A DNA stretch of 64,000 nucleotides. Origin: Hippopus hippopus. Lineage: Eukaryota > Mollusca > Bivalvia > Cardiida > Cardiidae. The stretch lies in contig OX328108.1 of NCBI GenBank assembly GCA_946811185.2, positions 34,346,493-34,410,492 on the forward strand. The letters run 5' to 3'. The notes beneath the pieces are model-generated. The model did no database searches. It was not told the DNA's origin and saw nothing but the letters and a program-made list of their open reading frames with translations. Shown here piece after piece: positions 51,447-61,701 of the stretch. The position numbers and the translations under genes were made by a program. Within the stretch, counting starts at the first letter, position 1, and the number at the start of each line of letters is the position of its first letter.

Positions 51447-52678
51447 TTAACCCTTTATATACTACGCAAGTTATGTACACTAAGCACTGCCCAGTATTCA
51501 CAGATAGACAATGCAGGCTGATTATCAGGTAGAATAATAGCCTCAAAATGGCTCCCAACAGGCTGCCAAAGTAAAAGTGATATAGCTTCACATTACACTG
51601 TTTTTCAAAGCTTTTTGATGATTTGACAAAGTAACTAAGTGTAGTACTTACAGACTTTTATTCTTTTTTTACTCCAAAAGTGTTTCCAGTCGACAAAGCA
51701 ATGATTATGTACAAATATTATGTACAAATTTCTTCTGACATAGAGATCCACAGGTGGATTCTGTTTTTCACTATAGACACTCTGTAGCATGTTTTAAAGT
51801 ATAATTATTCCTGACACACATTCAATATTGTTTTTGTTATTTTTTTATGCAAGGGGAATTTAGGTATCTGCATGAAAAATAAAATAACTCTACCACAAAC
51901 GTATGTATACATGTCAGAGTTGTTGGGTGCTAAATATGGTCAGCCTTTTCAGAGTACATTCTCACAGCGCAGTTGTTGGTCTCTGGGACATTATATTGCA
52001 TCAAATGATCTTGAAAGGATTGCAGAGAAAAGTTGTCATTTATTCTTTTGTTCTCTGCTGTTCCGAGTTTAAAAGCTTTGCATAAACGGTCACCAGAAAA
52101 GAATTACTTTGGCTTTGAACCTCCGAAGGTTGAACTCAATACGGCTGCGTCGATCTCATTCTCTGACTCATCATTGTCTGATTTCTTTTGTCAAAACTGG
52201 GCTAATACTAATATCAAAGCAATATTTATTTATTCAATCGTATTATCCACCGATAGAAAGTCGATCTCTGTGCAAAAAACCCTCGAATTCGCTGTAACTT
52301 CAACTATCATAACTCACCATTGTTTTCGAAATTCTTTGAACACATGCCGTGTAATAAAGGTCGGAAAATACCTCGCATTCTTTTGATTTGAGCTAAAAAT
52401 AGTAGCTTTACACACCAAAGAAATGAGAAACATTATTTGATTGGATAATGATTTCAGATTTGTTGCATTTGGGTAGGTTTGAACCAATCGGCCTCTTTTT
52501 AACATCTTCTAGAACGGGCCAAAATTGTCACTGGAATTTCCTAGAGTGCATAACACAACGCGGCATATCGTCACTTGGATTACAAGCCAGGTAAATTACA
52601 ACGTGTATTCTCTGCACTGGGATTTCGGGGGTAGTATTTTTCGACGACCTCTGGCGTCTCTCGTATATAAAGGGTTAA
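51447..52678. mobile_element. TTAA-3 element, 1.23 kb
   Basis: TTAACCCTTTATATACTACG at the start and CTCGTATATAAAGGGTTAA at the end give TTAA flanks and about 13 bp inverted ends. The interior differs from TTAA-1 and TTAA-2. The longest frame (52033-52386, 117 codons) starts at a non-ATG codon and shows no transposase motif I recognise, so it is non-autonomous or a decayed parent. Confidence 0.7.
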
Positions 52679-52795
52679 AGTTATTTTTTTTAATGTTTTA
52701 ACATTCACATTTTTCTTATTTTTTCTATAAATAATATTCAGGTACTAAACTAAAAGAATCAGGCTTAAAACAAATAGGTAACCAGCCTTATTTTT
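52679..52795. other. Short spacer
   Basis: AT-rich, no feature. Confidence 0.3.
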
Positions 52796-53405
52796 AGCTC
52801 CACTGGCCGAAGGCCAGAGAGCTATTGTCATGGCGTTGTGTCCGTCGTGCGTCCGTCCGTCCGTCCGTCCGTTCGTGCGTGCGTCCGTAAACTTTTTCTT
52901 TAAAAAACTTCTCTTCAGAAACTATTGACTGGATTTTTACCAAATTTCACAGGAATGTTCCTTTGGTGGTCCTCTTTCAAATTCCTTCAAATAATTGTGT
53001 TCCATGAAGAATTCTGGTTGCCATGGCAACCAAAGTAAAAAACCTTTAAAAATCTTCTCCTCCCAAACCGCTATTTGGATAGCATTATTATTTTGCAGGA
53101 ATGTTCCTTAGATACAGGTTTACAGAATTCCTTAAAAAAAAAAAGATCTGTCAAAAAACATGGCTTTTATGGGAGACTCATTTTCCTTTTATGGTATAAA
53201 GTAAAATCTTTGAAAAATTTCTTCTCTAAAACTATTCATTGGATTTCATTGTTGTTTTGCAGGTAAGTTCCTATGGTGGTTGTCTACCAAATTGTTTCTT
53301 CAGTGAGCTAAAATGCAGGATTGAATGATAATTGTTAAAAACTTCCTTTCGCCATTATAGAAATATCAGGCCTGTGGAGCGATACAGGCGCTCAAGCGCC
53401 TCTAG
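52796..53405 (+). mobile_element. H1b element, young copy 2
   Basis: Same parts as 42845-43458, with a shorter (GTCC)n microsatellite. Over most of the body I find only scattered single-base differences (for example TTGTAGG / TTGCAGG in the core). It ends AGGCGCTCAAGCGCCT, CTAG, T. Confidence 0.9.
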
Positions 53406-53601
53406 TTTTAAGAAAATACATTTTAAGTTTGTGGGTGGGGCAGTAACTAATGAGTAAATGTAGGGTTTGTCAAAGACAAAGACATTACATGAAGTAAATT
53501 ATCTCATTTTTTTCAACAATTCAACAATGTTTAGAAGGATCAAGTTTGTTTGTCATAATAAACCAATCCATAGCATATAAATGTAATACTGATGTTAGCA
53601 T
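53406..53601. other. Unassigned spacer
   Basis: No feature seen. Confidence 0.3.
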
Positions 53602-53830
53602 TTAACCCATTACCAAACGACTAATTCTAGACTCTTCTAAATTTGACGCGTTTGCAGACGCTGCACCAAAACCTGGTATTTATGTATCACAGTCCTTTGA
53701 TGGGTCAGAAATCATTGTGGGAAAAAGAGGAATCAGTCAGAAGGAGCCGTTCTCCGTTCGACATCAGTGTTTTCTAATGTTGTCTGCTGCAGATTCATCA
53801 AGCTAAGGGATAACCTGGTGAAGGAGAAAG
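53602..53830 (+). mobile_element. TTAA-1 element, hairpin decayed
   Basis: TTAACCCATTACCAAACGAC and GCGTTTGCAGACGC left. The stem is largely replaced (GGAATCAGTCAGAAGGAGCC), with CAGTGTTTTCTAATG to the right. Confidence 0.65.
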
Positions 53831-54720
53831 AGTAACAGTCCCCTGTTTTCTGCAAGTTTTTACCAAGTGACATAATTTTGGACTAGACCAAACTGAAAGC
53901 ATCTGCATCTGATGTTTTAGCTCGACGATACGTCTGCCAGATAGAGCGCTAGTAGCATGTGTCCATATTTCCGTTGTTAGGTGACGTAGTTAGGTGATTC
54001 ACTTTGACTTTCAGTCCGATCCTTTGAAAGTGTAATTTCGGACTCTTGCCTTGCATATAATTATTTGGCTTGATTCAAATACTTTTTTCTTCGTTTTGCT
54101 GACATGAAACGACCCTTTTTCGTTCTTGGTTTATCAGTTATGCAGATATTGACAAGTATGGCAAGATCAACTGTGTTAGATGCTCACCGTTTCGAGTAAA
54201 AGGTGAGCGTGATGGTTACACGAAGCGTGATAATGGAAACTGTCGCGAACGTTATTAAACTCTTGGTGCACAAATTGACCGCTAGAATTCCATTTTGTCT
54301 AAAAATAGACCTACATGCAAACAATCATAGGTTTATTGAAATCAGTGACGTAGAATATGTTAACCTGAGCATTATTCGACTGGTTAACAGTAGCTTGTGT
54401 TGTCTGACCGCAAGTTTTGGGACAGCTGACAAAATAATTACTTTTTGTTGACCTAAGTATTGTGTATTTTACTTTCCCAAAATTTAAGCACTTTATGGTA
54501 GTACGGTAAAGTCCTTATATTTAGCAGTCTGGACCAAGTATCACCCACTGGCAATCTTAGTCTTATTCTATTTAATATAACCACTAGGTTTAGGCAATCA
54601 GAAATTTGGAAGTTTTGAGGGAGAGAATGAAGAATGTAAGTATGGACGGTTGGTCAGTATGGGCCATGATATCATTTTGGACCATCCTGTACTGAATGAC
54701 TGGTGGATATTGTTTCAGGG
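53831..54720. other. Unassigned, with TTAA-1 arm and H-like start
   Basis: 53855-53915 is a TTAA-1 left arm (GGACTAGACCAAACTG). It stops at TTTTAGCTCGACGATACG, which looks like another H-type start inserted in a T run. CpG is locally raised to about 54270. No 3' end or gene was identified. Confidence 0.4.
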
Positions 54721-54748
54721 TTGTCTGTCTGTCTGTCTGTCTGTCTGT
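54721..54748. repeat. (GTCT)n microsatellite
   Basis: Six or so perfect GTCT units. Confidence 0.9.
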
Positions 54749-54779
54749 TCTTCCATCTGTCCATTCTTTCTGCGCCAAA

Positions 54780-54880
54780 TGTGCAGGCCAATGAACAGTC
54801 CCAAAAGTGACACCTGCTCCTGGGGTTCGAACTCGGGACCTCATGGTTACAAGGCAAATGATTCCTGGGTCTTTCTTTAA
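54780..54880 (-). repeat. tRNA-like segment, possible SINE head
   Basis: On the minus strand GAGTTCGAACCCCAGG is a strong B box; the upstream A box is weak (TTGCCTTGTAACCATG). Confidence 0.35.
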
Positions 54881-55249
54881 AATTTTTCTTTACTATTTTT
54901 GGTCAGTAAACCCTTATTTATAAACAAAGAAACATGATGACATCAATGTCAAAGACATGAGTGGCAAAGATGAAAAAAAATGTAATGTCTTTCTGTGGAT
55001 TCTGTAGAAAAAAAGGGGTATATCAGGTGAAGGCAGGGGTTTATTTTCTTTCCGTATTTAATCTCATACCCATACTGTGATGTCACAGATAGAAGTACAT
55101 TATTTGATAATCATTGAAAACAAAAGAAGAAAAGGCTTGTGACTTGTTGACTGTTGTCTCATGTGACATTTTGTCAAGCATTTCTTTTGTCTGAACTCTT
55201 ATCACTGATGACGAAATTTGGGTCATTAAAATGAAACTGTTCCCAGACT
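54881..55249. other. Unassigned stretch
   Basis: No feature seen. Confidence 0.4.
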
Positions 55250-55424
55250 GAATTTGAAAGAAATGCCTAATTGATGGGATTTTTTTTTGAAAGGGTAGAA
55301 AACATTTTGGGAAAAGAAAAAAATGACGGTTGCCAGCATATTCTCCTTTTCCCACAATGTTTTCAATAGTTTTTTTTTTCCCTGCAGGGTTATTTAAACA
55401 TGGTACAGTTTGGTAAAGGGTTCA
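55250..55424 (+). mobile_element. TTAA-1 element, 5' truncated
   Basis: GAAAGGGTAGAAAACATTTTGG, hairpin GACGGTTGCCAGC, and GTTTGGTAAAGGGTTCA. Confidence 0.65.
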
Positions 55425-55746
55425 CTTAGAAAAGGGGACTTTGTAGCCTTGAAGCCCATGTGGCTGGAGGTCTGGGCATGCTTCAGGCAGTATCTGTTTC
55501 TGCTGTGTTAATTGTAGATCAAGATAAGTCTGCACAGAACATGCACATGCTTTTCAAATTGGATAGGTGTAAAAATTGGTTGTATAGTGAAGATTTAGAA
55601 GTTCATTTCACTGGAGTGTTCTTGGACAAGACTGTCAGTTCCCTCAGTTCTAAATGTCATTCAGTGTTCACAGTTCATATCATAGAGGACAAAATAATGG
55701 ATTCCTGAAAATCGGTGTAGTGCTTGTATTTTTTAGAAAAAAAAAC
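55425..55746. other. Unassigned, with TTAA-2 half palindrome
   Basis: GTAGATCAAGATAAGTCTGCAC at 55515-55536 is a TTAA-2 arm without its partner. A run of 82 open codons here lacks splice signals and is not called. Confidence 0.4.
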
Positions 55747-55969
55747 TTAACTCTTTACCAAAAGACAAAATTTTGAACTTGTCCAAATCGAAATCATTTA
55801 CAGATGACAAACTAAATCTTGCACAAATTGGGAAAATTTCTTCTTATAAAACATTAATGGAAAAGCAGGAATTGCTGGTCACCAGCATTTTCTCCTGTTA
55901 TCACAATGTTTTCCAAAGCCATCTCTGTCAGGGTTCATTAAAACATGGGACTATTTGGTAAATGGTTTA
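55747..55969 (+). mobile_element. TTAA-1 element
   Basis: TTAACTCTTTACCAAAAGAC left, ATTTGGTAAATGGTTTA right. Hairpin centre GCTGGTCACCAGC. Confidence 0.8.
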
Positions 55970-56026
55970 TATTATAAGATAATAATTTCCCTACCTCTTG
56001 AGAAAAGTTTGAAAAATACCATTTTT

Positions 56027-57430
56027 AGCTCCACTGGCCGAAGGCCAGCGGGCTTATGTCATGGCCTGTTGTCCGTCGTGCGTGCGTGCGTGCGTGCGTC
56101 CGTCCGTTAACTTTTTTTTAAAAAGTCTTCTTCTCTGAAACTACCCATCCAATTTTGATGAAACTTCACAGAAATGATCCTGCCATGGTCCTCTTCAGAA
56201 TTTCTTGAAAGAATTTAATTCCTTCAAAAACTCTGGTTGCCATGGCAACAAAACTGAAAAATTTTGAAAATCTTTGAAAATCTTCTTGTCTGAAACCGTA
56301 AGGCCAAGGGCTACCAAATTTGGCATGTAGCTTTATCTAGTGGACCTCTACCAAGTTTCTTCAATTTATAGCCCTGGGGTCAAAATTGGCCCCGCCCCGG
56401 GGGTCACAAGTTTTACATGGGCTTATTTAGGGAGAACTTTAAAATTCCTCTTCTACCTAGCCATAGGGCCTAGAGCTACCAAATTTGGCATGTAGCTTTA
56501 TCTAGTGGACCTCTGCCAAGATTGTTCAAATTATAGCCTTGGGGTCAAATTAGGCCCTGCCCGGGGGTAACAAGTTTTACATGGGCTTATATAACAAGTT
56601 TTACATGGGCTTATATAGGGAGAACTTTAAAATTCTTCTTTGACCTAGCCATGGGGCCTAGGGCGACCAAATTTGGCATGTAGCTTTATCTAGTGGACCT
56701 GTACCAAGGGTGTCCAAATTATAGCCGAGGGTCAAATTTGACTTTGCCCTGGGGGGTAACATGTTTTACATGGGCGGGCTTATATAGGAAAATCTTTCGC
56801 ATCTAGCTATAAGGGCTAGGGCTATCAAATTTTGCATTTAGCTTTATCTAGGGGGTCTCTATCAAGGGTGCCCAAATTATAGCCCAGGGGGTCAAATGTA
56901 GCCCCACCCCAGGGGGTCACAAGTTCTACATGGTCTTATATAAGGAAACTTTAATAATCTACTTGTACATAGCCATATTTAGGCCTAGGGCTACCAAATT
57001 TTGCATGTAACTTTATATAATGGGCCTCTACCAAGAGGGCCCAAATTTTAACTTTCGGGGTCAAGTTTGACTCCACACCAGGGGTCACAAGTTTTACATT
57101 GGCTTTTATAGTGAAAACTTGATAAACCTGTGTCATGGATCACATATTTTACAGGGCCTTTTATTCAGCAAACTTGTTTTACATTACTTTTTATTGGGCA
57201 AGATTAAAAAATCTTTTTGTTTATAACCACACATTCTAGTTTCATATTGTAGGTCTGGGGTCAAAATTGCCTTCATTCCAGGGATCGCAAGTTTAACATG
57301 GGCTTCAAAATATTGTCACTTCAATTTAAACATTAATCAAGGGAAATAACTCTTTTTATGAAAGATAAAGTTTGTTACTATTTACCTCCCTTGATTATCA
57401 AGCTGCAGTGATACATGATTGGTGCTAGAC
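56027..57430 (+). mobile_element. H1 element with many core units, 3' end missing
   Basis: 5' hairpin CTGGCCGAAGGCCAG, (GTGC)n(GTCC)n microsatellite, GTTGCCATGGCAAC. Core units lie near 56318, 56480, 56662, 56820 and 56990. A small internal duplication of ACAAGTTTTACATGGGC occurs at 56570 and 56593. It runs into the 57335-57405 palindrome and has no terminal hairpin. Confidence 0.8.
57335..57405. repeat. Short palindrome in H1 tail
   Basis: AATCAAGGGAAATAACTC and its partial complement TTTACCTCCCTTGATTATC, with GATAAAGTTTGTTACTA between. The same unit is at 59142-59212 in another H1 tail. Confidence 0.7.
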
Positions 57431-57439
57431 AAGTTTTTT

Positions 57440-58336
57440 AGCTCCACTGGCCGAAGGCCAGCAGGCTTATGTTATGGCCCGTTGTCAGTTGTGCGTCCAT
57501 CCGTATGTTAACTTTTTAGCTCACTTGAGCACAACGTGCTCAAGGGGAGCTTTTAGGATCACCTGGTGTCCGTTGTGCGTCGTGTGTCGTCAACAATTCT
57601 TTAAACATCAACTCCTCCTAAACCACTGGGCGGCTTTGGACCAAACTTGGCTGGAATGTTCCTTGGAAGGTCCTCTTTAAAAACTGTTCACAGAATTTGA
57701 TTCCATCAAAAACTCTGGTTGCCATTGCAACCAAATGGAATTTTTTAGGGAATTCTTTAAAAATCTTCTCCTCTGAAACCACGGGTCAGATTTTGAAATA
57801 ATTTCACAGATATGCTCCTTGGGTGACCCTTTTTAAAAATTGTTCGTAAAATTTTGATCCGTCAAAAAATGTGGCTCTGGTGAATGGGGGCTTCTTGCAC
57901 CATATAGAAATGAAGGAATTCTTCAAAATTCTTCTTCTCTGAAACCGCTGGTCAGATTTCGAAATAATTTCACAGGATTGTTCCTTGGGTGACCCTTTTC
58001 AAAAACTGTTCGTAAAATTTTGATCCGTCAAAAAACGTGGCTCTGGTGAATGGGGGCTTCTTGCACTATACAGAAATGAAGGAATTCTTTAAAAATCTTC
58101 TCCTCTGAAACAGCAGGTCAGATTTTGAAATAATTTCACAGGATTGTTGCTTGGGTGACCTTTTTCAAAAATTGTTCGTAAAATTTTGATCCGTCAAAAA
58201 ATGTGGCTCTGGTGAATGGGGGCTACTTGCACTATATGGAAATTTAGAAATTCTTAAAAATTCTTCTTCTCTGAAACGACTGGTCAGAATTTTACTTAAT
58301 AGCCAGTGGAGCGATACAGGGCCATCATGGCCCTCT
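57440..58336 (+). mobile_element. Chimeric H1/H2 element
   Basis: It begins as H1 (AGCTCCACTGGCCGAAGGCC, 57440-57517), switches to H2-type start AGCTCACTTGAGCACAACG with its own hairpin, and carries four units of a 167 bp core (TCTGAAACC..GGTCAGATTTTGA near 57773, 57941, 58104 and 58269). It ends with the H1 terminus GCCAGTGGAGCGATAC and hairpin AGGGCCATCATGGCCCT. Confidence 0.8.
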
Positions 58337-58717
58337 TGTTGCTTCCTTCTAGGGTGGAGATCTATGCATCAGGTCTACAGCACCTTTCACAATTACTGTT
58401 GTCTCTGCCACCATTGTTTATGAAGATCAAACTTCACAAAATGTGCAGTTTGATCTGTGTGATCTTCAGTCTGCTTTTTTTAGACTCTCTGGACAAAAGC
58501 AACCTCAAAATTGCGCTTATATTGGCCATATTTCTGAACTGAAATGTCAGTTTGGTTTATTTGGTGCTTAAAGGGTTCACCTTTGTGAGATTGAAAACAG
58601 CCTGAACAAAAAGTTATTAAGTGATTGTAATGTGGCAGATAAAACTGTCTAACAATGCTGTCTTCGGGATAGTCTATAGTCAGGATCACTAATATGAGTT
58701 TATTATAGATGATTTTT
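58337..58717. mobile_element. Diverged TTAA-2 remnant and flank
   Basis: GAAGATCAAACTTCACAAAATG / GTGCAGTTTGATCTGTGTGAT at 58415-58465 and TTAAAGGG at 58568 suggest an old TTAA-2 copy. Low similarity elsewhere. Confidence 0.4.
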
Positions 58718-59802
58718 AGCTCCACTGGCCAAAGGCCAGCAGGCTTATGTCATGGCCCAGTGTCCGCCGTCCGTCTGTCCGTCCGTGCGTGCGTGCGTCT
58801 GTCCATCCGTTAACTTTTTTTTCAAACTTCTTCTCTGAAACTACCCATCCAAATTTGATGAAACTTCACAGAAATGATCCTGCCATGGTCCTCTTTAGAA
58901 TTTGTTGAAAGAATTTGATTCCTTCAAAAACTCTGGTTGCCATGGCAACAAAACTGAAAAATATTGAACATCTTTGAAAATCCTCTTGTCTGAAACCATA
59001 AGGCCCAGAGCTACCAAATTTGCCATGTAGCTTTATCTAATGGACCTCTATCAAATTCCTTCATATTATAGCCCTGGGGTCAAAATTGGCTCTGCCCAGG
59101 AGATCACAAGTTTAACATGGGCTTATATAGTGACTTTAATTTAAAATAGTAATCAAGGGAAATAACTCCTGTTATACAAGATAAAGTTTGTTACTATTTA
59201 CCTCCCTTGATTATCAAACTACACTTATACATTTTTGGAGTTTGGTATTCAAGTTTTTTGGAGAGGAAATGTTCTGTTTTAAGGGAGAGTGATTTATTTT
59301 GATGCTAATGGTTATGCTCACATGAATGTAATGTTTAATTTAAAGTAAGGTTTCTATCACTCAAATTTTTTCAGAACTTTACCTTTCATGCTAATGAATA
59401 AACCTGCTTATATTCACTGACATTATCTTTGCATTTAAAAAGATATTACTGTTATGTTTTCAAAGTAAGTTTATTACCATACAGACTTTTTATGCTGTAT
59501 GTCTCTGTCAGTGCCAATTAAGTGCATGATACGTTAATTTTACTCTTAAAGAAATGACAATTTTTTTTTTACTGTACCAAGTTTAAAGCCATTGCAAAAG
59601 ACAAATTGAATGTAGCTTAATTGACTATTTCTGTCTTTGATAGGTTAGGAAACGTGGGAAAAGGAGAAAATACTGGCTGACAACATGTTGTCCTTTTCTC
59701 ACGATGTTTTTGAAAGCCTTCTCTTTCAGCGTCAACACTTCGATTTGTGTGGTAAAGCGTTAAAAAGCCAGTGGAGCGATACAGGGCCTTCATGGCCCTC
59801 TT
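58718..59802 (+). mobile_element. H1 element, complete but split by TTAA-1
   Basis: 5' AGCTCCACTGGCCAAAGGCCAG, microsatellite, GTTGCCATGGCAAC, about one core unit, the 59142-59212 palindrome and a long 3' tail with CTCTGTCAGTGCCAATTAAG. TTAA-1 occupies 59539-59763. The end is GCCAGTGGAGCGATAC, hairpin, CTTG. Confidence 0.85.
59539..59763 (+). mobile_element. TTAA-1 element inside H1
   Basis: CTCTTAAAGAAATGAC left and GTGTGGTAAAGCGTTAA right. The hairpin is moderately decayed. It sits at the same H1 position as the copy at 1393-1612. Confidence 0.85.
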
Positions 59803-59831
59803 GTTTTTGTCTGTATTAGAATTTAATGCTG

Positions 59832-60074
59832 TTTTTTTACAGCCTAGGTCATATCACGGCGGTCAGTGCTCCTACACATGTGTTTCCTGGCTTTTTCACA
59901 CCAGTACTGACACAACTTTCTTTCCTAGCTACTGACTGCTTTTCTCGCATGCATCAGAGGTGAGAGGCAAAAAATTGCCAGAAAGAAAGTTTGTATCAAC
60001 CGGGGATTGAACCCACAACCACCTCAGGTCACTGGTCAGATAGTTATGCTAACCAATGAGCTACCTGGCCGGGC
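59832..60074 (-). mobile_element. tRNA-headed SINE
   Basis: On the minus strand AGGTAGCTCATTGGTTAGCA (A box) and GTGGGTTCAATCCCCGG (B box) form a good head at 60074-59998. A short A run (T run at 59831-59838) could be the tail. Confidence 0.6.
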
Positions 60075-60103
60075 TTATTATATATGAAGTAGAAACAGAA
60101 TTG

Positions 60104-60270
60104 TTTACCTTTCCAAAACAAACATCCATTTTTAAGACAATAAGGAAAAAGGCTTTTGAAAATTTTATGGGTAAAGGACAAAATGCTGATTACAAGCAGT
60201 TTGTTCTTTTTCCCACAATGTTTTCTTTCCTTTCAAAGACAAATTCTTATTATTTCAACTACATTAATGT
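60104..60270 (-). mobile_element. TTAA-1 element, 3' cut
   Basis: TTACCTTTCCAAAACAAAC left, GGACAAAATGCTGATTAC, and a right arm to TATTTCAACTACATTAATG where H1 tail sequence starts. Confidence 0.65.
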
Positions 60271-60272
60271 AA

Positions 60273-60616
60273 AGTAAGGTTTTTGTTCTTTGAGGTTTTT
60301 TCCAGAACTGTACCATTTATGCCATTGAAAAAAAAATTTTCCTGCTCAAAGATCTGGAAATCTTCCTGTCAAATGGATGGAATTTGATAAGACCTGGTTG
60401 TATTCTTTGCCACTAACTTTGCCTTTTAAAAAAGATATGGCTCTTTTTATTTTTGTGGGAGGGATGGAGGGGGGTGGCTAGGCTATTTTTTTCTATTAAT
60501 GTTTATTGCCATACAGACTTCTTATGATTTATGTCTCTGTCAGTTCCAATTAAGTGGATGATACATCTATTTAAAAGGCAGTGGAGAGATACAGGGCCAT
60601 CATGGCCTTCTTGTTT
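60273..60616 (+). mobile_element. H1 3' tail with an empty TTAA site
   Basis: The tail matches 59340-59535 and continues through ATACATCTATTTAAAAGGCAG without any TTAA-1 insert. The end is AGTGGAGAGATAC, hairpin, CTTG. The 5' half is absent. Confidence 0.8.
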
Positions 60617-60839
60617 TTAAAGGACAGAAATTTTGTGTCTAATATGTAAGCATCACATAAGGTAGTAAGTATCACTTACCACCCTATTATTCTAAGGCAT
60701 CGATTTATCACTCAAAACCATTCTTCCAGGAAATGTCTATATCCAACAAAAGTGTTTCAGAACATTTCCAGACATTTTGTAAATTATTTATGACCAGAAG
60801 CATAGATCTGTAAATCTGAGTCACAGCTTTTTTAAAAAA

Positions 60840-61064
60840 AAAAAAAGCTGTACCAAACAACCCCGACTTGTAATGACTATTGGACATTAGGCTTTTGAAA
60901 GCATTTTGGGAAAAGTAGAAAATGCTTGTAACCAGCATTTTCTGCTTTTCCCACGATGTCTTCTATCCTATCAGATCTTTCCATTTGATCAATATTTAAT
61001 TTGTTGTCTGCAAATGCTTTCAACCTAGACCGGTCCAAAATTTTGTCATCTGGTAAAGAGCTAA
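60840..61064 (-). mobile_element. TTAA-1 element
   Basis: GTACCAAACAACCCCGACTTG, hairpin AGTAGAAAATGCTTGTAACC, a right arm with GCAAATGCTTTCAACC, and GGTAAAGAGCTAA. Confidence 0.8.
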
Positions 61065-61109
61065 AACAGATTTGTGTTGTTCTTCAACCCTTACTTTAAC
61101 AAAAATAAG

Positions 61110-61354
61110 CCATGCTCTGGCAAAAGGGAGCTTAAAGCATTTCTGTGATGCATTTTAACAAGCAAGTCGTTATATAATAATGGATCCATAAAATCCATAT
61201 TGTCTGACAACCTGAGGTAGAATGGTCCATGGACGTGCAGAAAATTGAACCAAAGCAAAGAGTTTTGATAAAGGTCAGTCTGTATGGATTGCACAGACTG
61301 ACCTGTGTTGATGCTTTTTGCAGATGCATTAAGCCCCCTTTTCACAGAGCATGG
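61110..61354. mobile_element. FB2 element
   Basis: CCATGCTCTGGCAAAAGGGA left pairs with CCCCTTTTCACAGAGCATGG right. Inner hairpin GGTCAGTCTGT..ACAGACTGACC at 61274-61304. Confidence 0.8.
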
Positions 61355-61373
61355 GTCATATATGTGTTTGCAT

Positions 61374-61538
61374 TAACCCCTTGGGGAGAAGTCTTTTTCA
61401 AAAAAAAAAATACATGGTTCTTGTAGTACTTTCAAGTTCCTTTCAAAGACAGATCCAATCATGTAACAGAATCTAATTTGATTAATCTTCGATTGTTTTT
61501 AAATTAGACAGGTCTAAGATTTTGCCTCATGGTTAAGT
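61374..61538 (-). mobile_element. TTAA-1 right part, diverged
   Basis: CAAGTTCCTTTCAAAGACAG, ATCATGTAACAGAATC and AGACAGGTCTAAGATTTTG. The hairpin is lost. Confidence 0.6.
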
Positions 61539-61701
61539 TCCATCCCTTTAGCAAACAATCTCATATGTTTTGACTCTAAAGAGAATGGGGCTTTTGAAAG
61601 TATTGTTTGAAAAGGAGAAAATAGATTTTACCAGCATATTCTATGTTTCCGACAATGCTTGCTGTCAAGTCAGAGAACTTCAGTTCATTTATATCAGTTT
61701 T

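Noticed and set aside
52033..52386. 117-codon frame as a TTAA-3 transposase
   Set aside because: Non-ATG start, far too short for a piggyBac transposase, and no DDD-type motif seen.
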